A DNA stretch of 64,000 nt from Neobacillus sp. YX16 (GTDB lineage: Bacteria; Bacillota; Bacilli; Bacillales; Cytobacillaceae). The stretch is from contig NZ_CP126115.1 in NCBI RefSeq assembly GCF_030123505.1, positions 1,750,001 through 1,814,000 of the forward strand, in the 5' to 3' direction. The position numbers and the translations under genes were made by a program. Each line of letters starts with the position of its first letter. Position 1 is the first letter of the stretch. The notes beneath the pieces were generated by a model that worked only from the letters and a program-made list of their open reading frames with translations, did no database searches and was not told the origin of the DNA. Shown here piece by piece: positions 16,320 through 25,518 of the stretch.

Positions 16320-17225
16320 ATGAAAAAAATGGTGAGATTACTTGCTTTGATATCTCTATGTCTTTTCCTAGCTGCTTGCAGTTCTAACAGTAAAAGTGAA
16401 GAAGCGAAGATAAGCAGTGACCAAAGTGCGGAAATGGATTCAGGACGGGCTGATATGGGAGAAAAATCACAAGTAGCATTAGATAATAGTACAAAACAAG
16501 AGGCAGCAGCGCAGGCGGAATTAGAGGTCACTAATCAAATGGTCATCTATCAAGCAGATTTACAGCTTCGGGTGAAAAAGTTTGAACAAACTATACAAAA
16601 CATAGAAGCTCAAGTAGTTAAGTATGGCGGCTATATCTCTGAGTCTAATGTTTCAAAAGATGGAGTAGAGCAAGTTAGTGGACGAATCACCGTTCGGATA
16701 CCCCAAAAGAATTTCCAAGCCTTTTTGCATGATGCTGAGGGTCAGGCAGCTGAGGTCCTACAGAGAAATATTACTGGAATAGATGTAACCGAAGAGTTTG
16801 TCGACCTGGAGTCCAGGCTAAAGTCCAAAAGAGTAGTAGAAGAACGGTTAACCTCATTCATGAAAACAGCAGAGAAAACAGAAGATCTTTTAAAGATTTC
16901 AGCTGACCTTGCTACAGTACAAGAGGATATTGAAACGATACAAGGGAGAATGAAATATCTAGAAAATCAAACCTCACTTTCAACCATCCATATTTCGCTT
17001 TATGAAAATAAAGTCATCGTGCCTAATCTTGAAGATGAAGATCTTAATACTTGGGATAAAACAAAAAAACAATTTATGAAAAGTACTAACATGCTATTAG
17101 CCGCTATTTCAGGTTTTATTGTTTTTATCTTTGGTAATCTACCTATTTTAGGAATCATAGCAATAGCTGCTGTTTTCATCATGCTATATATCAAGAAGGT
17201 TCGGAAAAGAAAAGACAATAACTAA
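16320..17225 (+). CDS. DUF4349-type lipoprotein
   Basis: A 301-residue lipoprotein (signal MKKMVRLLALISLCLFLAAC; lipobox LAAC). It then has a Ser/Glu-rich linker, a DUF4349-like domain with RITVRIPQKNFQAFLH and DVTEEFVDLESRLKSK, a coiled-coil stretch, and a C-terminal transmembrane helix (about 260-290) with a basic tail. The 5' extension to 16269 precedes the AAAGGGGG site and is rejected. Role in the envelope unknown. Confidence 0.85.
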   Translation: MKKMVRLLALISLCLFLAACSSNSKSEEAKISSDQSAEMDSGRADMGEKSQVALDNSTKQEAAAQAELEVTNQMVIYQADLQLRVKKFEQTIQNIEAQVVKYGGYISESNVSKDGVEQVSGRITVRIPQKNFQAFLHDAEGQAAEVLQRNITGIDVTEEFVDLESRLKSKRVVEERLTSFMKTAEKTEDLLKISADLATVQEDIETIQGRMKYLENQTSLSTIHISLYENKVIVPNLEDEDLNTWDKTKKQFMKSTNMLLAAISGFIVFIFGNLPILGIIAIAAVFIMLYIKKVRKRKDNN

Positions 17226-17295
17226 ATTAGTACATTCAACTAAATTGGATATGCTAAAATGAAAATGGATAATTGATTTTTGTGGGGGAATAGTA

Positions 17296-17955
17296 GTGAG
17301 GAAGAATTTTGCAGTAATAGGATTAGGTCGATTTGGCGGGAGTATTTGCCGAACTCTTTCTGATGAAGGTTTTGAGGTGCTCGCAATTGATAAAAACGAA
17401 GAAAGAGTAAATGCATACGCCATGATTGCCTCTCATGCTGCTGTCGGAGATACAACGGATGAGGCAGTCCTAAAGAGCCTCGGTATTCGAAATTTTGATC
17501 ATGTAATCGTCGCAATCGGTGATGATATTCAATCGAGTATTTTAACCACTTTGATTTTAAAGGAGCTAGGAGTAACTCATATTACCGTTAAAGCCCAGAA
17601 TGATTATCATGAAAAAGTACTTGTGAAAATTGGTGCAGATAAAGTTGTTCATCCTGAAAGAGATATGGGTAGAAGAATTGCTCACAATATGGCTTCCAGC
17701 AGTGTGTTAGATTATCTAGAGTTATCCGATGAACATAGTATTGTTGAAATTGTAGCAAACAGTAAGATAAGCGGTCATACCATCATTGATTTAGACATTC
17801 GAAAGAAATATGGGTTAAATATTGTTGCGATTAAAAGAGGCATGGATATCATCGTGTCTCCAAAGGCAAATGAAGATATCCAAGCGAATGATGTATTAAT
17901 TGTTATTGGTACCGATGAAGACATCGATCGGTTTGAGAGAAAGGTAATGCAATAA
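17296..17955 (+). CDS. ktrC: K+ uptake regulatory subunit KtrC
   Basis: A 219-residue RCK protein: an RCK_N Rossmann domain with GLGRFGGSI (9-17) and an acidic ribose-binding end (AIDKNEERV), then an RCK_C domain from about 135. It gates the KtrD K+ channel, and in B. subtilis the RCK_C domain binds c-di-AMP. GTG start after GGGGG. No Ktr membrane subunit is nearby, as in B. subtilis, where ktrC is solitary. Followed directly by the 125-bp repeats. Confidence 0.9.
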   Translation: MRKNFAVIGLGRFGGSICRTLSDEGFEVLAIDKNEERVNAYAMIASHAAVGDTTDEAVLKSLGIRNFDHVIVAIGDDIQSSILTTLILKELGVTHITVKAQNDYHEKVLVKIGADKVVHPERDMGRRIAHNMASSSVLDYLELSDEHSIVEIVANSKISGHTIIDLDIRKKYGLNIVAIKRGMDIIVSPKANEDIQANDVLIVIGTDEDIDRFERKVMQ

Positions 17956-18205
17956 GAAAAGCGGAAGCGCCTTGCCTAGGGGCGACAGGCATAAGACGAG
18001 CCGGCGAGAAGGTGGGTTTTTACCTTCTTGACGGATTGGCTTATGACCCCGAGCCCCTAGGCGCTGCAACTAGACAATGAGAAAAGCGGAAGCGCCTTGC
18101 CCAGGGGCGACAGGCATAAGACGAGCCGGCGAGAAGGTGGGTTTTTACCTTCTTGACGGATTGGCTTATGACCCCGAGCCCCTAGGCGCTGCAGCTAGAC
18201 AATGA
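17956..18205. repeat. two tandem copies of a 125-bp foldable repeat
   Basis: Exact period 125: units 17956-18080 and 18081-18205 differ at only two positions. Each unit folds on itself: arms AGCGCC...TAGGGGC with GCCCCTAGGCGCT at the ends, CATAAG with CTTATG further in, and AGAAGGT with ACCTTCT around an apical loop. GC content is well above the surroundings. No ORF. It begins one base after the ktrC stop. Type unknown: MITE-like element or structured RNA. Confidence 0.9.
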
Positions 18206-18241
18206 GAAAAGCGGAAGCGCCCTTTATAGGCGCTTCCGCAT
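18206..18241. repeat. partial third repeat unit forming a perfect hairpin
   Basis: The first 16 bases of the 125-bp unit recur (GAAAAGCGGAAGCGCC), then the sequence diverges. Stem GCGGAAGCGCC/GGCGCTTCCGC (11 bp, 7-nt loop). On the minus strand it is followed by TTTTC and may act as a terminator. Confidence 0.75.
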
Positions 18242-18242
18242 C

Positions 18243-18293
18243 ATCCTTATGAGTGATCACATCATCACTTTTAATAAGATTACTGGCTCTCAT
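18243..18293. repeat. degenerate dispersed repeat (CTTATGAGTGA...GGCTCTCATC)
   Basis: CTTATGAGTGATCAC, about 25 variable AT-rich bases, then GGCTCTCATC. The same outer blocks recur in reverse orientation at about 32951-33016. Confidence 0.5.
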
Positions 18294-18326
18294 CATTTTA
18301 AAATTGATAAAAAGACAACAAAAAAA

Positions 18327-18352
18327 GAGGAAACGCCTAAGAGGCGCTTCCT
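18327..18352 (-). terminator. terminator of rpoY-rnjA
   Basis: Stem AGGAAACGCC/GGCGCTTCCT (one A-C mismatch) directly after the rnjA stop on the minus strand; T-rich tail. Confidence 0.75.
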
Positions 18353-18357
18353 TTTTC

Positions 18358-20025
18358 TTATACTTCCATAATAATAGGTAAAATCATTGGTCTGCGTTTT
18401 GTTTTTTCGTAAAGGAATGGTGCTAAGGTATCAGTAATTTCATTTTTAATTTCTGACCATTGACTTGTTTTTCGTTCCATTACTTTATTTAAATGCTTCG
18501 TAATCAGATTTTGAGCGTCGTTAATTAAATCACCAGATTCTCTCATATAGACAAACCCTCTAGAAATAAGATCAGGTCCTGAAGCGATTTTAAAGTCTTT
18601 CATATTAATACTGACCACCACAACGACCAATCCTTCTTCTGAAAGGATTCTCCTGTCACGTAAAACAATATTCCCAATATCGCCAATACCGCTTCCATCA
18701 ATATAAACGGAGCCGGAAGGGATTTTCCCTGCTACTTGCGCACTGTTCTCAGAAAGAGCTAATACTTCACCATTATCCATGATAAAACAATTTTCTTCTT
18801 CCACACCACAGTCGACAGCAAGCTTGGCATGCATTCTTTGCATTCTATATTCACCGTGAATCGGCATAAAGAATTTTGGCTTTATTAATCGCAGCATTAA
18901 CTTTTGTTCCTCTTGACCACCGTGACCGGAGGTGTGAATGTTGCTTAGTTTCCCGTGAACAACTTCAGCTCCTGCTCTAAATAACATGTTGATGGTCCGG
19001 TTTACACTGATCGTGTTCCCTGGAATAGGTGAAGATGAGAATACCACTGTATCGCCCGGGATAATTTGTATTTGTCTGTGAGTGCCATTAGCAATTCTAG
19101 ATAAGGCTGCCATAGCTTCGCCTTGGCTTCCAGTACAAAGAATTGTAACTTTATCTGCAGGAAGTCGATTAATTTGATTCGCTTCAATAAATGTCTCTTT
19201 TGGTGCAACAATATATCCTAATTCTTGACCTATATTAATGGCTGATTCCATGCTTCGACCAAAAACGGCTACTTTTCTTCCATTTGCAACTGCAGCCTCC
19301 ACAACTTGTTGCAGCCTATAGATATTAGATGCAAAGGTTGCGAATATAATCCGGCCAGAGACCTTTCGGAAAATATCATCAATGCTTTCACCAACAAGTC
19401 TTTCAGACATTGTGAATTCAGGAATTTCGCTGTTTGTACTATCTGAAAGTAAGCACAATACGCCTTCTTTACCGATTTCTGCCATCTTCGTTAAATTAGC
19501 AGGTTCACCTACCGGTGTAAAGTCGAATTTAAAGTCCCCTGTATGAACAACTTGTCCTGGAGGTGTCTTTACGACAATTCCATAAGAATCAGGAATACTG
19601 TGTGTTGTTCGGAAAAAAGAAACAGACGTTTTGCGGAATTTTATCACATCGTCTTCTTGAATGGGAATTAGTTTTGCAGTCCTTAAGAGACCATGCTCTT
19701 CTAGTTTATTTTTAATTAATCCTAAAGCAAGTTTCCCGCCATAGATTGGAATATTTACTTCTCTCAGTAAATAAGGAATCCCGCCAATATGGTCTTCGTG
19801 TCCGTGAGTAATAAATAATCCTTTTATCTTGTCTTCATTTTTTACTAAATAAGTGTAATCCGGGATGACATAATCAATTCCTAATAGCTCGTCTTCTGGA
19901 AATTTAATTCCAGCATCGATTAATATTATTTCATCCTGAAATTGTACTGCATATGTGTTTTTTCCAATTTCGCCCAAACCACCTAAGGCAAAAACGGCTG
20001 TTTGGTCATTTTTTACAAATTTCAT
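18358..20025 (-). CDS. rnjA: ribonuclease J1
   Basis: A 555-residue metallo-beta-lactamase/beta-CASP nuclease. Zinc ligands appear in HGHEDHIGG (74-82), with TGDFKFD, the beta-CASP stretch [24 protein letters not shown] and MPIHGEYRM. RNase J1 performs 5'-3' exonucleolytic and endonucleolytic mRNA turnover and 16S rRNA maturation. It lies 6 bp after rpoY in a two-gene operon, as in B. subtilis. In B. subtilis SR1P, also encoded here, promotes contact between GapA and RNase J1. Confidence 0.95.
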   Translation of the reverse strand: MKFVKNDQTAVFALGGLGEIGKNTYAVQFQDEIILIDAGIKFPEDELLGIDYVIPDYTYLVKNEDKIKGLFITHGHEDHIGGIPYLLREVNIPIYGGKLALGLIKNKLEEHGLLRTAKLIPIQEDDVIKFRKTSVSFFRTTHSIPDSYGIVVKTPPGQVVHTGDFKFDFTPVGEPANLTKMAEIGKEGVLCLLSDSTNSEIPEFTMSERLVGESIDDIFRKVSGRIIFATFASNIYRLQQVVEAAVANGRKVAVFGRSMESAINIGQELGYIVAPKETFIEANQINRLPADKVTILCTGSQGEAMAALSRIANGTHRQIQIIPGDTVVFSSSPIPGNTISVNRTINMLFRAGAEVVHGKLSNIHTSGHGGQEEQKLMLRLIKPKFFMPIHGEYRMQRMHAKLAVDCGVEEENCFIMDNGEVLALSENSAQVAGKIPSGSVYIDGSGIGDIGNIVLRDRRILSEEGLVVVVVSINMKDFKIASGPDLISRGFVYMRESGDLINDAQNLITKHLNKVMERKTSQWSEIKNEITDTLAPFLYEKTKRRPMILPIIMEV

Positions 20026-20031
20026 AAATTA

Positions 20032-20241
20032 TCAAATCTCCAATACTTTATAATCTTCATTTTGTTGTTCATATTCTAAAAATGCTCCTGTCACTTGTTG
20101 TACTAATTCAACGTTATATCCCCGATCTGCAATTTTCTTGCGGACATCTCTAACAGATTCTCCCTCCACATAGAGAACCTTTGTTTTTTCTCTTACAGGG
20201 ACTTCGGTAATTCTTTCTTGAAAATAAACTTTAAATACCAT
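20032..20241 (-). CDS. rpoY: RNA polymerase epsilon subunit
   Basis: A 69-residue protein matching the small epsilon subunit of Firmicute RNA polymerase (formerly YkzG): MVFKVYFQERITEVPVREKT then VRDVRKKIADRGYNVELVQ. Structurally a Gp2-like small subunit that binds near the secondary channel. First gene of the rpoY-rnjA operon; AAGGAGCG precedes the ATG. Confidence 0.93.
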   Translation of the reverse strand: MVFKVYFQERITEVPVREKTKVLYVEGESVRDVRKKIADRGYNVELVQQVTGAFLEYEQQNEDYKVLEI

Positions 20242-20387
20242 AATAAATCGCTCCTTAATCGATCGTGACTTTTTCTATTATATTAAATAATTACATTTTT
20301 TTCATTTAATTTCACTTTTCGCCTAAAAAGTAAGCATTTGGGCTTATAGAAAAATATGTAAATAAATACGCTGATAATCAATTTACA

Positions 20388-20422
20388 ATAAGGAATGAGC
20401 CCTTCGCAAGTTTGAAGGGCTC
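20388..20422 (-). terminator. terminator of the small-peptide unit
   Basis: Perfect 9-bp stem GAGCCCTTC/GAAGGGCTC; the minus-strand tail (ATTCCTTATTG) is only moderately T-rich. Confidence 0.6.
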
Positions 20423-20436
20423 GAAAAAAGTTGTTG

Positions 20437-20508
20437 TTAAGCAATTGATTTTTTTCGTAGTAAATCTTTCCACTGTTTTAAGAGCTTCTTTCTTAGCTTC
20501 TTTAACAT
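20437..20508 (-). CDS. 23-residue cationic amphipathic peptide
   Basis: The peptide MLKKLRKKLLKQWKDLLRKK-SIA has ten Lys/Arg and one Asp, with Leu/Trp spaced to form one face of a helix. The ribosome site AAGGAGATGATCC matches the 16S anti-SD complement at 12 of 13 positions. A promoter (TTTACA, 16 bp, TAAAAT) lies upstream and a stem-loop downstream, making a compact unit of about 150 bases. A longer overlapping frame (20378-20563) has no comparable signals. It could be a secreted or membrane-active peptide, a toxin, or the coding part of a dual-function RNA; function unknown. Confidence 0.55.
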   Translation of the reverse strand: MLKKLRKKLLKQWKDLLRKKSIA

Positions 20509-20536
20509 AGTGGATCATCTCCTTACTTCCTATTTT

Positions 20537-20565
20537 AAACGATCCTTGTCCAATGTAAAGCAAGC
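20537..20565 (-). promoter_or_regulatory. promoter of the 23-aa peptide unit
   Basis: On the minus strand TTTACA and TAAAAT are separated by 16 bp, about 15 bases before the ribosome site. Sigma-A-like. Confidence 0.5.
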
Positions 20566-20771
20566 CATGATAGATATTGTAGATTTTTTTTTATTTAGGG
20601 ATTTTTATACTAATATTATATGGAATAAACAAGAAATCTTTCATGGATAAACATGGCAGAATGAAGAAAGTTTAATAAATTGACATTTATTCTTGTTATG
20701 ATTAGTGTTTATTAAAGAAATTATTGTCAAGCTTAATCATAATTGAAAAAGCAAAGAGGAGTTAGAATTAT

Positions 20772-21542
20772 ATGAAAAAAATTGTTTTCTTTGATATAGA
20801 CGGAACATTGCTTGATCAAGAAAAAAAACTCCCAAGGAGTACAAAAAAAGCAATCCAATTATTAAAGGAGAATGGTGTATTTGTTGCGATTGCAACCGGT
20901 AGAGCGCCATTTATGTTTACAAGCTTAAGAAAAGAACTGGATATAGATTCTTATGTGAGTTTTAATGGGCAATATGTTGTATTTGAAAACGAAGCGATTT
21001 ATAAGAATCCGCTGAAACAATCTGAGTTAGAAAGATTTCAACTGGATACAAAGACGAACGAACATCCTTTGATATTTATGAATGAATTAACCATGAAGGC
21101 TACTACCCATTACCATCCATATATTGAAACTAGTATGGGCAGCTTATTATTTCCACATCCTGATGAGGACAGATCTTTCTTTATCGACAATGAGATTTAC
21201 CAATCCTTACTTTTTTGCAAAGAGAACGAGGAAAAGTTCTACTTTGAAAATTTCCCTGAATTTGATTTTATAAGATGGCATCCCTATTCAGTTGATATTT
21301 TACCTAAAGGTGGATCTAAAGCTGAAGGGATAAAGAAAATGATTGACAGATTAGGGTTTGACTTGAAAGATGTTTATGCATTTGGTGATGGCTTGAATGA
21401 TTTAGAAATGCTTAAAGCGGTTGGAACTGGAGTTGCAATGGGGAATGGTGTTCACGAGGCTAAGGCACTTGCAAATTTGGTTACTACCGATGTATCGGAA
21501 GATGGGATTTGGAATGGATTGAAGGAATTACAACTCATTTAA
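20772..21542 (+). CDS. ykrA: Cof-type HAD phosphatase YkrA
   Basis: A 256-residue HAD hydrolase, Cof subfamily (type IIB cap). Motif I is FFDIDGTLLD (5-14), motif II AIATGR, motif III the Lys in PKGGSKAEGI, and motif IV GDGLNDLEML. Acts on small phosphorylated metabolites in the cytosol; substrate not predictable. Matches B. subtilis ykrA between rpoY and def. Confidence 0.88.
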   Translation: MKKIVFFDIDGTLLDQEKKLPRSTKKAIQLLKENGVFVAIATGRAPFMFTSLRKELDIDSYVSFNGQYVVFENEAIYKNPLKQSELERFQLDTKTNEHPLIFMNELTMKATTHYHPYIETSMGSLLFPHPDEDRSFFIDNEIYQSLLFCKENEEKFYFENFPEFDFIRWHPYSVDILPKGGSKAEGIKKMIDRLGFDLKDVYAFGDGLNDLEMLKAVGTGVAMGNGVHEAKALANLVTTDVSEDGIWNGLKELQLI

Positions 21543-21550
21543 ATAGTAAA

Positions 21551-21586
21551 AAAGCGCAAGAGCCAGAGAGCACTTGCGCCTTTTTT
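21551..21586. terminator. bidirectional terminator ykrA/def
   Basis: Stem GCGCAAG/CTTGCGC flanked by A and T runs, between converging ykrA and def. Confidence 0.8.
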
Positions 21587-22139
21587 ATCTTTCGATTGCG
21601 ATTGCACCCTCAATTGGTTTAAAAGGGTCTTTTTTATTAATATGATCATAAAACATAATTCCGTTTAAATGGTCAATTTCATGTTGAAAGCAAATGGCTG
21701 GGAGACCCTTTAAGCGAAGCTTCACCTCTTCTCCTTCTAGCGAAATTCCTTTCACGGTAATTCGAGCAAACCTCTCTACGTAGCCTGGAATGTCTTCATC
21801 TACAGAAAGACAGCCTTCCCCAGAAACTAAATAGGCTTTTTCGACTGAATGGCTGACAATTTTGGGATTATACAATCCGTAACTATACAAGCTTCCTTTG
21901 TCGTCATGAAGGTGAATGGCAATCATGCGCTTGGAAACGTTTATCTGTGGTGCTGCTAAACCGATTCCAGGCCGTAATCCATAGTGTAAAGAAACCTCAG
22001 GATTTTGACTATTCTTTACATATTCTAAAAGGCTTTCAAGTATTTTTCTGTCTTCCTCCGATGGCGGCATGGGTACTTCAATTGCTACTTTTCTTAGTGT
22101 AGGATGGCCGTCTCGAATGATATCATCCATCATTAACAT
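21585..22139 (-). CDS. def: peptide deformylase
   Basis: A 184-residue peptide deformylase of the longer Gram-positive type 2 form. The three motifs are present: GIGLAAPQ (about 59-66), EGCLSVDE with the metal-binding Cys, and QHEIDHLNG with the two His ligands and catalytic Glu. Removes the formyl group from nascent proteins. Equivalent to B. subtilis DefB (YkrB) by position. Confidence 0.93.
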   Translation of the reverse strand: MLMMDDIIRDGHPTLRKVAIEVPMPPSEEDRKILESLLEYVKNSQNPEVSLHYGLRPGIGLAAPQINVSKRMIAIHLHDDKGSLYSYGLYNPKIVSHSVEKAYLVSGEGCLSVDEDIPGYVERFARITVKGISLEGEEVKLRLKGLPAICFQHEIDHLNGIMFYDHINKKDPFKPIEGAIAIER

Positions 22140-22324
22140 GATTGATTCACTCCTGTTTATAAACTAAAGATATTGATATTCATTAGTCTATCAGACTATT
22201 CCTCAAAAGTTAATTGTAAGTATCAACAATTATTCTGATTCATGTTAGAGAATTTTCAATGGATATTGTCAAAAATAAGAAGTATAGATATAGTAGGAAT
22301 TGTAATCAGTAAGGGGGTTGCGAC

Positions 22325-22993
22325 TTGTCTATTATTAGAATTACACGCATTATTTTAGCGGTAGTAATTGGTGGTTTCTTATTAACTGGCTGCATTAGCA
22401 ATGAGTCTTCAACTGAAAAGCTGTATCAAGTGTTAGAAAATGTTGTGGATGCAGAGAAAGAATTTGAAGAGCAGCAAGAACCGCTAGTAGAGTTGGAAAG
22501 GCAAGAAAAGGAAATTTACAATGAAATTATGACTTTAGTGATGAAGCAGCATGAAAAGATTGTCACACTTTCTGACGAAGCTCTTTCGATTATTGAAAAA
22601 AGGAAAAACCATTTACAACTGGAAATTGACAGTATAAATGCTTCTGAAACGGAATTTAAGAAAGCTGAAGAAATAATAAGTAATATAAAAAATTCTGAAC
22701 AAAAGAATAAAGCAGAAGATTTATCGAAAATAATGAAGAAAAGATACCAATTACATAATAGGCTTTCAAAGGAATATTCAAGTGCGCTAGATCGTGATAA
22801 AGAATTATATCTAATGCTTAAAGAGGAAAGTATTTCTTACGACAAGCTTGAAGCACATGTTGCGGATTTAAATTCTACCTATCAAAAGGTACTGGATGCA
22901 AATGAAGAATTCAATGATTTAACAGCACAATATAATGAGAAGAAGCTTAAACTTTACAAAGAAGCAGGTCTAAATCTAAATGATGAGAAGTAA
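22325..22993 (+). CDS. ykyA: putative cell-wall-binding lipoprotein YkyA
   Basis: A 222-residue lipoprotein with signal peptide and lipobox LTGC at about 22-25, followed by an almost wholly helical, Glu/Lys-rich coiled-coil region (EKEFEEQQEPLVELERQEKE and onwards). TTG start after GTAAGGGGG. Family described as putative cell-wall binding lipoprotein; sits upstream of pdhA as in B. subtilis. Confidence 0.85.
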   Translation: MSIIRITRIILAVVIGGFLLTGCISNESSTEKLYQVLENVVDAEKEFEEQQEPLVELERQEKEIYNEIMTLVMKQHEKIVTLSDEALSIIEKRKNHLQLEIDSINASETEFKKAEEIISNIKNSEQKNKAEDLSKIMKKRYQLHNRLSKEYSSALDRDKELYLMLKEESISYDKLEAHVADLNSTYQKVLDANEEFNDLTAQYNEKKLKLYKEAGLNLNDEK

Positions 22994-22994
22994 G

Positions 22995-23028
22995 AAAAAA
23001 GTCGGCTGCCATGGTCGATTTTTTTTTG
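22995..23028 (+). terminator. weak terminator of ykyA
   Basis: A/T-rich stem around AAAAAGTCG and CGATTTTTT with a wobble pair, followed by a T9 run. Confidence 0.5.
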
Positions 23029-23139
23029 CATAAATGAAAATATATTGATATAACAGAATAAAGTGGTGAGTGATACAGAGGTTTAAAGTAACATTTAGTT
23101 ATTACTGTAGAAATGTTGAAAAATAATAAAACATAGTAT

Positions 23140-23168
23140 TTGACGAGCGTATTTAGATGATGTAAACT
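23140..23168 (+). promoter_or_regulatory. candidate promoter of the pdh operon
   Basis: TTGACG and TAAACT at 17-bp spacing, about 165 bases before pdhA. The 342-bp ykyA-pdhA gap otherwise holds only the ykyA terminator and the leader hairpin below. Confidence 0.45.
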
Positions 23169-23220
23169 CAATATGGAATTATTTATTGTACCATTAATTT
23201 TTTTAAAAGTAATAGTACAG

Positions 23221-23259
23221 AACGACAGACGATTATAGTAAATAATCGTTTATGTTGTT
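23221..23259 (+). promoter_or_regulatory. hairpin in the pdhA leader
   Basis: Arms ACGATTAT/ATAATCGT (8 bp, 5-nt loop) extended by AACGACA/TGTTGTT. No T run, so not a simple terminator. It lies within the presumed pdhA leader. Confidence 0.45.
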
Positions 23260-23331
23260 TAAGGTTTTTGGGTAATCTAATACGAGTGAATTTATTTTTA
23301 CATTTTTGTAATGAAAGAAAGGAAGATGTGA

Positions 23332-24450
<1,119 letters not shown>

Positions 24451-24453
24451 GCC

Positions 24454-25431
24454 ATGGCTCAAATGACTATGATTCAAGCAATTACAGATGCAATGCGTGT
24501 AGAACTGAAAAATGATCCGAATGTATTGGTATTCGGGGAAGATGTTGGCGTAAACGGCGGTGTTTTCCGTGCAACGGAAGGGCTACAAAATGAATTTGGT
24601 GAAGATCGTGTATTTGACACACCACTTGCAGAATCAGGAATTGGCGGTTTGGCAGTTGGTCTGAGCTTACAGGGCTTCCGTCCCGTTCCGGAAATCCAAT
24701 TCTTTGGCTTTGTTTATGAAGTAATGGATTCTATTTCTGGTCAAGCGGCTCGTCTTCGTTATCGAACTGGAGGCAAATTCAATGCTCCAATAACATTCCG
24801 TTCACCATTTGGAGGGGGCGTACATACTCCAGATATGCACGCAGATAGCTTGGAAGGCTTAATGGCACAACAACCTGGCTTAAAGGTAGTTATTCCGTCA
24901 ACACCTTATGACGCCAAAGGTTTACTAATTTCATCTATTCGCGATAATGATCCAGTTATTTTCCTTGAGCATATGAAATTATACCGTTCTTTCCGTCAAG
25001 AAGTTCCTGAAGGTGAATATACAATTCCACTAGGAAAAGCGGATGTGAAACGAGAAGGTACAGATATTTCGATTATTACTTATGGTGCGATGGTTCATGA
25101 GTCATTGAAAGCAGCTGAAGAATTAGCAAAAGAAGGCTTTTCAGCAGAAGTTATTGACTTACGTACGGTTAGCCCAATCGATATTGAAACAATCATTGCT
25201 TCTGTTGAAAAAACAGGGCGTGCAATTGTGGTTCAAGAAGCACAAAAGCAAGCTGGTGTTGGGGCAAATGTTGTGGCTGAAATTAGTGATCGTGCTATTT
25301 TAAGTTTAGAAGCACCTGTATTGCGTGTAGCAGCGCCAGACACTATTTATCCTTTCCCACAGGCTGAAGCAGCTTGGCTTCCAAACTATAAAGATGTAAT
25401 TGAAACAGCTAAAAAAGTATTAAATTTCTAA
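24454..25431 (+). CDS. pdhB: pyruvate dehydrogenase E1 beta
   Basis: A 325-residue E1 beta subunit. The N-terminal pyrimidine-binding domain has [16 protein letters not shown] and the Glu-containing [10 protein letters not shown]; the C-terminal transketolase domain carries [13 protein letters not shown]. Tightly linked to pdhA and the usual length. Confidence 0.95.
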   Translation: MAQMTMIQAITDAMRVELKNDPNVLVFGEDVGVNGGVFRATEGLQNEFGEDRVFDTPLAESGIGGLAVGLSLQGFRPVPEIQFFGFVYEVMDSISGQAARLRYRTGGKFNAPITFRSPFGGGVHTPDMHADSLEGLMAQQPGLKVVIPSTPYDAKGLLISSIRDNDPVIFLEHMKLYRSFRQEVPEGEYTIPLGKADVKREGTDISIITYGAMVHESLKAAEELAKEGFSAEVIDLRTVSPIDIETIIASVEKTGRAIVVQEAQKQAGVGANVVAEISDRAILSLEAPVLRVAAPDTIYPFPQAEAAWLPNYKDVIETAKKVLNF

Positions 25432-25440
25432 TGAAAGATG

Positions 25441-25475
25441 GGGAATAGGATTCCTGTTTCCCGCTTTTTCTTGTA
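25441..25475 (+). terminator. terminator-like hairpin between pdhB and pdhC
   Basis: GGGAA-T-AGG/CCT-GT-TTCCC stem-loop followed by GCTTTTTCTTG. It lies inside an operon, so probably partial termination or 3'-end protection. Confidence 0.5.
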
Positions 25476-25518
25476 TTTGAACGTTCGAAAATATGCATAA
25501 ATAGGAGGATGAATCGCA

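Noticed and set aside
20378..20563. 61-residue minus-strand frame
   Set aside because: Overlaps the 23-residue peptide in another frame but has no ribosome site and runs through the terminator.
22139..22325. Possible riboswitch between def and ykyA
   Set aside because: Searched by eye for stems and a terminator/antiterminator pair; only weak AT pairing was seen.
25476..25490. LexA-like GAACGTTC before pdhC
   Set aside because: The Bacillus SOS box needs four bases between GAAC and GTTC; here they are adjacent.
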